This document shows positions 58,395-64,000 of a stretch of DNA of 64,000 bases, one piece after another; within the stretch, counting starts at the first letter, position 1; each line of letters begins with the position of its first letter. The notes under the pieces were generated by a model. The model did no database searches, was not told the DNA's origin, and was given only the letters and a program-made list of their open reading frames with translations. Origin of the DNA: Bartonella sp. HY328 (GTDB lineage Bacteria; Pseudomonadota; Alphaproteobacteria; Rhizobiales; Rhizobiaceae); NCBI RefSeq assembly GCF_025449335.1, contig NZ_CP104883.1, forward strand, positions 612,501-676,500. Direction: 5' to 3'. Made by a program: the position numbers and the translations under genes.

Positions 58395-59675
58395 ATGCCA
58401 GATCATCATCAAAATCATGATATCGCCCGTGCCATGCTTGATATGGGGGTGAAAGCGCGGCAAGCCCAACGCAGGCTAAAATCGGCCTTGCCGGAACAAA
58501 AGACTACCGCTTTAAAAGCCATTGCCGATGAAATTTCTAATAATTGCCAAGCCATTCTTGCTGCCAATCAATTAGATATTGAGCAAGGGACAAAAGCTGG
58601 CATGTCGGCAGCAATGCTTGACCGTTTACGCTTAGATGAAAAACGCATTGCGAATATTGCTGACAGCGTGCGCATGATTAGCAATTTGCCTGATCCGGTA
58701 GGCAGCGTCATTGATGAATGGGATCGTCCCAATGGTTTGCATATTCAAAGGGTGCGCACGCCGCTTGGAGTTATTGGCGTTATTTATGAAAGCCGCCCCA
58801 ATGTAACCGCCGATGCGGCTGCTCTTTGCCTTAAGGCTGGCAATTGCGTCATCTTGCGTGGTGGTTCGGATTCGTTTCATTCATCAAATGCAATTTATCA
58901 AGCAATTAAAGCAGGGTTGTTAGCGGCTGGCTTACCACAAAATGCCGTACAAATGGTTGAGACAACCGACCGCGCTGCGGTTGGCGAAATGCTTAAAGGT
59001 CTTAATGGTGCAATTGATGTAATCGTGCCACGCGGTGGTAAAAGCCTTGTCAAGCGCGTGCAAGATGAAGCAAGAGTCCCTGTCTTTGCTCATCTTGAAG
59101 GTATTTGCCATATTTATATTGATAAATCTGCTGATAAAAATGTTGCTAATGAGGTTGTACTCAATGCAAAAATGCGCCGTACTGGTATTTGTGGCGCAGT
59201 TGAAACCTTATTGGTAGATCGTGATTTTGACATGCAAGCATTGATTGCGATTTTGAATAATCTTGTTGCTAAAGGTTGCGAAATTCGAGGCAGCACTGAA
59301 ATATTGCAAATATTTGATAAGGCAGTGCCAGCAAGTGATGAGGACTGGTCAACCGAATATCTTGATGCGATTTTGTCGGTGCGTTTTGTTGATGGCATTG
59401 ATGAAGCGATTGACCATATTGAACATTATTCATCGCATCATACAGAAGCTATTATTGCTGAAGATCCTCAAATTGTTGAAACATTCTTTAATGGCATCGA
59501 CTCAGCCATTCTAATTCATAATGCCTCGACGCAATTTGCCGATGGTGGTGAGTTTGGTTTTGGGGCGGAAATTGGTATTGCGACGGGTAAAATGCATGCA
59601 CGTGGGCCAATTGGTGTTGAGCAGCTGACTTCGTTTCAATATCATGTACTGGGCAAAGGGCAAATAAGACCTTGA
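58395..59675 (+). CDS. proA: Glutamate-5-semialdehyde dehydrogenase
   Basis: ProA reduces glutamyl phosphate to glutamate semialdehyde, the second step to proline. The 426-residue product has the cofactor region TPLGVIGVIYESRPN and the catalytic cysteine Cys266 in RRTGICGAVETLL, with the C-terminal GAEIGIATGKMHARGPIG stretch. It lies 9 bases after proB and its stop overlaps the nadD start (TTGA). Confidence 0.96.
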   Translation: MPDHHQNHDIARAMLDMGVKARQAQRRLKSALPEQKTTALKAIADEISNNCQAILAANQLDIEQGTKAGMSAAMLDRLRLDEKRIANIADSVRMISNLPDPVGSVIDEWDRPNGLHIQRVRTPLGVIGVIYESRPNVTADAAALCLKAGNCVILRGGSDSFHSSNAIYQAIKAGLLAAGLPQNAVQMVETTDRAAVGEMLKGLNGAIDVIVPRGGKSLVKRVQDEARVPVFAHLEGICHIYIDKSADKNVANEVVLNAKMRRTGICGAVETLLVDRDFDMQALIAILNNLVAKGCEIRGSTEILQIFDKAVPASDEDWSTEYLDAILSVRFVDGIDEAIDHIEHYSSHHTEAIIAEDPQIVETFFNGIDSAILIHNASTQFADGGEFGFGAEIGIATGKMHARGPIGVEQLTSFQYHVLGKGQIRP

Positions 59676-60283
59676 GCGACAAGCTAGCCGATCATTATTT
59701 GAAAATGCCTCATGCGGAAAAAGGCAATATTATCGGCCTTTATGGTGGTTCGTTCAATCCGCCGCATAAGGGGCATGTTTTAGTGGCCGATATTGCAATG
59801 ACACGGCTACGCCTTGACAAGCTATGGTGGATGGTAACGCCAGGCAATCCGCTTAAAAGCCAAAAGGAATTGCGCCCATTAAGTGAGCGGGTAGGCTTAA
59901 GTGAAGGGCTCATCTCTGATCCACATATTAAAGTAACAGCATTTGAACAGGCGATTGAAACACGCTTTTCAGCAGATACTATAAACCATATATTGCAGCG
60001 TAATGTCGGTGTGCATTTTGTTTGGGTTATGGGGGCAGATAGTTTGAAAAACTTCCATCAATGGCAGCATTGGCAAGATATAGCTCGTAAAATCCCCATT
60101 GCAATTATTGATAGGCCGGGTGCAACAATTGCAGCGCTGTCATCAGTGACGGCACGGCGTTTTGCCCAAAACCGTATTGATGAACGCTTAGCAAGCGGCC
60201 TTGCTTTGATGAAACCGCCTGCATGGACCTTTATCCACGGCCCACGCTCAAGCCTTTCATCAACACAATTGCGCCAAAGCTAA
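59672..60283 (+). CDS. nadD: Nicotinate-nucleotide adenylyltransferase
   Basis: NadD adenylates nicotinate mononucleotide in NAD synthesis. The 203-residue product has the nucleotidyltransferase motif GLYGGSFNPPHKGH (HxGH), the WWMVTPGNPLK segment, WVMGADSLKNFHQW and the C-terminal SSLSSTQLRQ signature. The start is TTG 59672 overlapping the proA stop; an ATG 33 bases on (MPHAEKG) would also retain the domain but has no ribosome binding site. Confidence 0.93.
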   Translation: MSDKLADHYLKMPHAEKGNIIGLYGGSFNPPHKGHVLVADIAMTRLRLDKLWWMVTPGNPLKSQKELRPLSERVGLSEGLISDPHIKVTAFEQAIETRFSADTINHILQRNVGVHFVWVMGADSLKNFHQWQHWQDIARKIPIAIIDRPGATIAALSSVTARRFAQNRIDERLASGLALMKPPAWTFIHGPRSSLSSTQLRQS

Positions 60284-60420
60284 ATAGTTGATAAGGCATT
60301 GGTTAATAATTTATCTTGCCAATTATAATAATTTACGGCACATTTAATAAATGTGATGCGTAACGATATCTTTTATAGAAAGGGACGGCTCTGAAAACCG
60401 CAACACACTTAAACGACACC

Positions 60421-60822
60421 TTGTCGACAAGCGATCCAATCTTGGCTAGTAATCGGCCTGGTCGCAAACCTCATAAAGCTATTCCTCTGCCTGAGCTACA
60501 GCTAGAATTTATTATTGAATGCCTAGAAGATGCTAAAGCAGAAGACATCATCCAAATTGATATTAGGGGCAAGTCTGCACTTGGCGATTTCATGGTTATC
60601 GCTTCGGGTCGTTCTAGCCGCCATGTCGCCTCTGCTGGTGACCAAATTTTACGCAAACTACGCGAAGAAGGCGTGCGTAATGTAAAAGTTGAAGGACTAC
60701 CTGATGGTGATTGGGTGTTGATCGATACCGGCGATGTTATTATTCATCTCTTCCGTCCAGAAGTGCGTGAATTTTATAATCTGGAAAAAATGTGGCAACA
60801 GCCGGATAATGACAAAAAATAA
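60421..60822 (+). CDS. rsfS: Ribosomal silencing factor RsfS
   Basis: RsfS binds uL14 of the 50S subunit and blocks joining of the subunits in starvation. The 133-residue product shows the Iojap/RsfS pattern AEDIIQIDIRGKSALGDFMV, ASGRSSRHVASAGDQI, VEGLPDGDWVLIDTGDVIIH and FYNLEKMW. The start is uncertain: the annotated TTG at 60421 has no Shine-Dalgarno, while an in-frame CTG at 60391 lies five bases after AGGGA (60381-60385), and no ATG or GTG exists in frame upstream of the domain. It closes the obgE operon core and is followed by a terminator. Confidence 0.93.
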   Translation: MSTSDPILASNRPGRKPHKAIPLPELQLEFIIECLEDAKAEDIIQIDIRGKSALGDFMVIASGRSSRHVASAGDQILRKLREEGVRNVKVEGLPDGDWVLIDTGDVIIHLFRPEVREFYNLEKMWQQPDNDKK

Positions 60823-60830
60823 TGAAATAT

Positions 60831-60864
60831 ATGCAAGGTTATCTATTGGTTAACCTTGCATTTT
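60831..60864 (+). terminator. Terminator of the obgE-rsfS operon
   Basis: ATGCAAGGTTA (60831-60841) pairs perfectly with TAACCTTGCAT (60851-60861), followed by TTTATT. It separates rsfS from the next gene. Confidence 0.85.
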
Positions 60865-60962
60865 ATTGTTCCTTTTTAATATATGAATAATAAGCTTTCA
60901 CCTGAAGCAATATCTGCTATTGTTACTTTTGATTTTAACGCTATCAATCATTGAAAGTTGTT

Positions 60963-61661
60963 ATGGCAAATAGAACTTATTTTTATGGTATTAGCGATTA
61001 TTCGCCTAAAAAGAATGTTTATCCAGAAGTAGTATTTGGTCTTGGCGACCAACCCTATGCCATTCCCTTTTTTTTTCGCCTTTTGGTAAGCGGTAATCCG
61101 CAATGCGTTTCAAGTCTTATTTTTTCACCTGAAGATGATGACGATCAACAACTTATTCCAGCCATTATCGGCGATGGAGATATTGGCTATGCTCGCTTTC
61201 AAAAAATCGCTGGTTTAATGAAAGACCTTGCTCGTAATGTCAATCCGTTCATGATTGAGGCTTTTGAGGAAGTGCAAGAGAATCTATCGCAAAAGCGCGT
61301 TAAGTATTATTTGCTTGAAACATATGAGATTGATGTATTGGAAAAAACTAATGATTTCACCCTTGTGGAGTGGGTTGAAATGGAATGTAAAATTTGCCAG
61401 CAAATAGGAACTGCGGTCGATAATTTAAAGGGGCCAAAATTTTGGCAAAGACGTAAGCTTTCACAAGCAATGCGAAAAAATGATCCAAAAACGCGTTTAA
61501 ATCATCTCACACTTAGCGATACATTTGACCATATTAATCGTGGTAATGCCATGCTTGGGCTCGCAGCTCTATCTGCGGAGCCTTTTTACATGCCTTATAC
61601 GCGTGCGGAATTTGAAGCCGAACAGGAAACGAGTAATGAATATAATGGCAATGATCAATAA
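60963..61661 (+). CDS. Protein of unknown function inserted between rsfS and rlmH
   Basis: The 232-residue product (start chosen at MANRTYFYGIS, 12 bases inside the longest frame) has no signal peptide or membrane helix. It begins RTYFYGISDYSPKKNVY, and contains AIPFFFRLLVSG, an acidic patch PEDDDDQQ, and a helical second half. I do not recognise the family with confidence; the N-terminal pattern 'MANRTYLY' occurs in a family of uncharacterised cytoplasmic proteins. It lies behind a strong terminator and before rlmH, so it interrupts a gene order (rsfS-rlmH) that is usually continuous. Confidence 0.6.
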   Translation: MANRTYFYGISDYSPKKNVYPEVVFGLGDQPYAIPFFFRLLVSGNPQCVSSLIFSPEDDDDQQLIPAIIGDGDIGYARFQKIAGLMKDLARNVNPFMIEAFEEVQENLSQKRVKYYLLETYEIDVLEKTNDFTLVEWVEMECKICQQIGTAVDNLKGPKFWQRRKLSQAMRKNDPKTRLNHLTLSDTFDHINRGNAMLGLAALSAEPFYMPYTRAEFEAEQETSNEYNGNDQ

Positions 61662-61761
61662 ATAAACATCGCTGCAATACGATATAAAAACATTTTCGCG
61701 GAATTGCATGCGAAAGCGTTTGAAACTGAAAAACGATGAAAGCCTGATAAGGAAAAAATCT

Positions 61762-62244
61762 GTGCAAGTTGGAATTTTTGCTGTTGGCCGCATGAAAAAA
61801 GGCCCAGAGCGTGAGCTTGTTGATCGCTATTTTGACCGTTTTACAAAATCGGCTCCGGCCTTAGGCTTAAGTTTTGGCGGCGTTCATGAAATTACCGAAA
61901 GCCGTTTTGATAAGGCACAAGCACGCATGGATGAAGAAAGCAATAAGATGCTTGAACGCCTGCAAGATAATGCGCGACTAATTGTACTTGATGAGCGAGG
62001 AAAGTCCATTTCATCTCGTCAATTTGCTGATGATATTGCTCAATTTCGCGATGATGGCGCGCGGCAATTATTAATTGCGATTGGTGGGCCAGATGGCCAT
62101 GGGGATTTGGCACGTCAAAGAGCAGATAGACTTCTATCCTTTGGCTCGATGACATGGCCACACCAGATTGCTCGTATTTTGCTTGCCGAGCAGCTTTATC
62201 GGGCGACAACGATTTTGAGTAATCATCCCTATCATCGTGATTAG
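61762..62244 (+). CDS. rlmH: 23S rRNA (pseudouridine(1915)-N(3))-methyltransferase
   Basis: RlmH methylates pseudouridine 1915 in helix 69 of 23S rRNA. The 160-residue SPOUT protein shows VGIFAVGRMKKGPEREL at the start, RLIVLDERGKSISSRQFA, the knot IGGPDGHG and the C-terminal MTWPHQIARILLAEQLYRA, NHPYHRD. The start is GTG at 61762, set by AAGGA upstream; the longer reading from 61708 adds an unconserved basic tail. Confidence 0.95.
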   Translation: MQVGIFAVGRMKKGPERELVDRYFDRFTKSAPALGLSFGGVHEITESRFDKAQARMDEESNKMLERLQDNARLIVLDERGKSISSRQFADDIAQFRDDGARQLLIAIGGPDGHGDLARQRADRLLSFGSMTWPHQIARILLAEQLYRATTILSNHPYHRD

Positions 62245-62290
62245 CGTCAAAAATCTAAATGTTTATAGGTATAAATTTTAGGGTTTTTAT

Positions 62291-63640
62291 ATGGAAATTG
62301 ACAGTATTTTTTATTTAGGCGCTGGTTTTTATCTGGTATGGGCTGGTCTTGCAATTTTAGGATTTTTATTAGCACTTGTAAGACCAGGTTGGTTAACGCG
62401 TATTATCGCCTTGCCACTTATCGCGCTGCCCTTTATCTATGTATTTTTATATTTTTCCCAAAATTTACCCTATGGTGAAAATGATGGGTGGCTTACTTAT
62501 TTTGTTCGAAGTCATGGAGACCCAGACTTATTAGCCAAATATAATCAGATTCCTAAAATAATAACCGGTTTCATGATTCCAGGAATTGAGATAAGCAATC
62601 CGCTTATCTGTTGGATGGCGCTTTGTTTGGCGGTCATGTTTATTTCTATAACCTTTCCGAAATTAAAGTTTTTATCTGGAACAGGCACGCCTAGCAAAGG
62701 AAAAGTATTCAAAAGACTCGGTCTTTTTTTACTGGTTCTTGCTGCAACATTTGCTTATCATATCCATCAATATGATCCATTAGCTGAGTTGCGTTTTATA
62801 AGTCCTAAGACACCGATTGAACAAGGTAGTAAAGAAAAGAAGGAATATCTTTACCTTTCTAACATTAGCAAAAATTTGGGTCGATTAGTTGATAGCGATC
62901 GTACAACAGCCTATTTTACGCGAGATATTGCCAATAACGCACGTGAAATCACCGTTTTGGATGTGGGGAAGCTTCGTTATGAGCAGGCACAAATATATCT
63001 TGCACAAAAAATGGCCTATAATAATCCTCGAATTTACAATCTTGTACAAGAATATATTGATACTATCGTAGAGTTTTATCCTCTTGCGCGTGAAATGAAA
63101 AACCACGCAACGATTAAGGATAATGATGATTTAACATTTATCAAAGAAAATCAGCAAGCCTATATTGATTACCTTCATAAATTTAAATATTTACGGCGCG
63201 AAATCGGGCTTGCATTACCGCCGGATTTTTATAATGTCACACAAAATTATCGAAACTCACTAGATCAAGATGACAAAAGGCAATTATACCTTGCTGTTGT
63301 CGAAGATTTGTTGGCCTTAACAGTTTTGGCGGATAAGGCGCTGAAAACAAGTCGTTATAGTGATGAGGTTCAACAATTTAAAAATAACGCTGAAAAAATG
63401 CGGAATGATTATAATTTATGGCGGCAAAGCTTTGATGCTGCTCGGTTACAATCCTATGGTAATCTGCATGAAAGCATGGTTCATTTTTACAAACGCTTTG
63501 CTGACTATATTGGCATGGTGAAAATATATCCACCAAATGAAAAAAATAATTTATCACTTGCGATAATGCGAGATGGTTTGTTGAGTTCGGTTAATCTTAT
63601 CAATTATAAAGAATATTATTGGGAAGATATTGCACATTAA
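62291..63640 (+). CDS. Membrane protein of unknown function
   Basis: The 449-residue product has four N-terminal membrane helices (about residues 8-30, 35-56, 95-116 and 132-150) followed by about 300 residues without a membrane segment, mostly helical and charged (residues 170-430). The large domain should lie on one side of the membrane; with four helices that would be the cytoplasm if the N-terminus is inside. No motif I recognise is present. It starts 47 bases after rlmH. In related genomes a peptidoglycan hydrolase (EnvC-like) is often found here instead. Confidence 0.6.
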   Translation: MEIDSIFYLGAGFYLVWAGLAILGFLLALVRPGWLTRIIALPLIALPFIYVFLYFSQNLPYGENDGWLTYFVRSHGDPDLLAKYNQIPKIITGFMIPGIEISNPLICWMALCLAVMFISITFPKLKFLSGTGTPSKGKVFKRLGLFLLVLAATFAYHIHQYDPLAELRFISPKTPIEQGSKEKKEYLYLSNISKNLGRLVDSDRTTAYFTRDIANNAREITVLDVGKLRYEQAQIYLAQKMAYNNPRIYNLVQEYIDTIVEFYPLAREMKNHATIKDNDDLTFIKENQQAYIDYLHKFKYLRREIGLALPPDFYNVTQNYRNSLDQDDKRQLYLAVVEDLLALTVLADKALKTSRYSDEVQQFKNNAEKMRNDYNLWRQSFDAARLQSYGNLHESMVHFYKRFADYIGMVKIYPPNEKNNLSLAIMRDGLLSSVNLINYKEYYWEDIAH

Positions 63641-63642
63641 GA

Positions 63643-63683
63643 CAAAAAAATGGCTTTGGTTAAGTTTACTTTTCCAAAGCCAT
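63643..63683 (-). terminator. Terminator of pyrD
   Basis: ATGGCTTTGG (63650-63659) pairs with CCAAAGCCAT (63674-63683). The A run at 63643-63649 becomes a T run on the minus strand, after the hairpin that follows pyrD. Confidence 0.85.
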
Positions 63684-63718
63684 GATGATTTTAAATATAT
63701 TTTGGGCAAGATAAATTA

Positions 63719-64000
63719 TTAAGGATCTATTTGGCGTGCTGCCCAAGCATTAACCTCAGCATCGCGATAATCATGAATATTGCCAACGCCATCTTGCTCG
63801 CAAGCATTTAAAAGTCCACGTAAAATGTTGCCTGCAAGAAACGGCCCTTCATAAACCATTGAGCTATAAAGCTGCACCAAGTCTGCCCCAGCTTTGATTT
63901 TTTCTAATGCTGTTTCACCATTATGTATACCGCCTGCACCAATAATATTATAATCCTTACCAAGACGCTTACGCATTTTTGCAAGTACAATGGTCGAGCG
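63719..64000 (-). CDS. pyrD: Dihydroorotate dehydrogenase (quinone), 3' part only
   Basis: The frame runs off the window edge, so only the C-terminal ~93 residues are seen. They show RSTIVLAKMRKRLGKDYNII, then GAGGIHNGETALEKIKAGAD, VQLYSSMVYEGP: the phosphate-binding loop of FMN and the barrel end of class 2 dihydroorotate dehydrogenase. The enzyme oxidises dihydroorotate to orotate in pyrimidine synthesis, reducing membrane quinone. The internal ATG at 63976 is not the true start. Confidence 0.92.
   Translation of the reverse strand, partial: RSTIVLAKMRKRLGKDYNIIGAGGIHNGETALEKIKAGADLVQLYSSMVYEGPFLAGNILRGLLNACEQDGVGNIHDYRDAEVNAWAARQIDP

Overview
The window is chromosomal DNA from a low-GC alphaproteobacterium of the Hyphomicrobiales, most likely in the Brucellaceae/Bartonellaceae neighbourhood. 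The evidence is the gene order (tkt-gap-pgk-fba; DUF1036-pyk; obgE-proB-proA-nadD-rsfS; DUF4164-zapA), alphaproteobacterial marker families (TrcR/DUF1013, MmcB, LpiA-AcvB), a serC-type leader RNA, an extended helix 9 in 23S rRNA, and two copies of a ~108-bp palindromic repeat resembling the Bru-RS elements of Brucella. The species cannot be named from sequence alone. Most of the window is ordinary core genome.

Layout. 1-3414: end of an rRNA operon (16S-23S spacer, 23S, 5S, tRNA-fMet). 3415-4952: decayed DNA holding a truncated MORN-repeat gene. 4953-7096 (minus): gloB, a small exported protein and a thioesterase-like protein. 7109-9475: a very AT-rich leader and a secreted RTX-like repeat protein. 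9550-18641: a segment bounded by the two palindromic repeats, carrying a fusion of a class A acid phosphatase to an autotransporter, the lpiA(mprF)-acvB pair for aminoacylated phosphatidylglycerol, and a frameshifted CatB/Vat-type acetyltransferase. 18665-20713: zapE, zapA, DUF4164. 21075-26947: lower glycolysis and pentose phosphate genes tkt, gap, pgk, fba. 27458-31703: accessory region with an unknown membrane protein, a lipoprotein, two orphan immunity-type genes and two decayed IS1595-family transposases. 31879-39089: hydroxyacyl-CoA dehydrogenase, DUF1178, glutaredoxin, serC-serA-GNAT, argG. 39276-42334: two related LysE-like membrane proteins around a 46-residue small protein and rsmE. 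42510-47132 (minus): the ferrous/ferric iron uptake operon efeU-efeO-efeB plus a second M75 protein. 48359-56049: DUF1036-pyk, trcR, mmcB, metH with a palindromic operator. 56241-62244: obgE-proB-proA-nadD-rsfS-(unknown)-rlmH. The window ends in an unknown membrane protein and the 3' part of pyrD.

Functionally the core genes serve central carbon metabolism, serine, arginine, proline, methionine and NAD synthesis, translation and division. The accessory material is envelope and surface oriented (RTX-like protein, phosphatase autotransporter, lipid aminoacylation, contact-inhibition immunity). The best candidates for something little described are the phosphatase-autotransporter fusion, the ~25-residue-period RTX-like protein with its long AT-rich leader, and the orphan immunity island between IS1595 remnants. 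No intact mobile element, CRISPR array, prophage or complete toxin-immunity system was seen.
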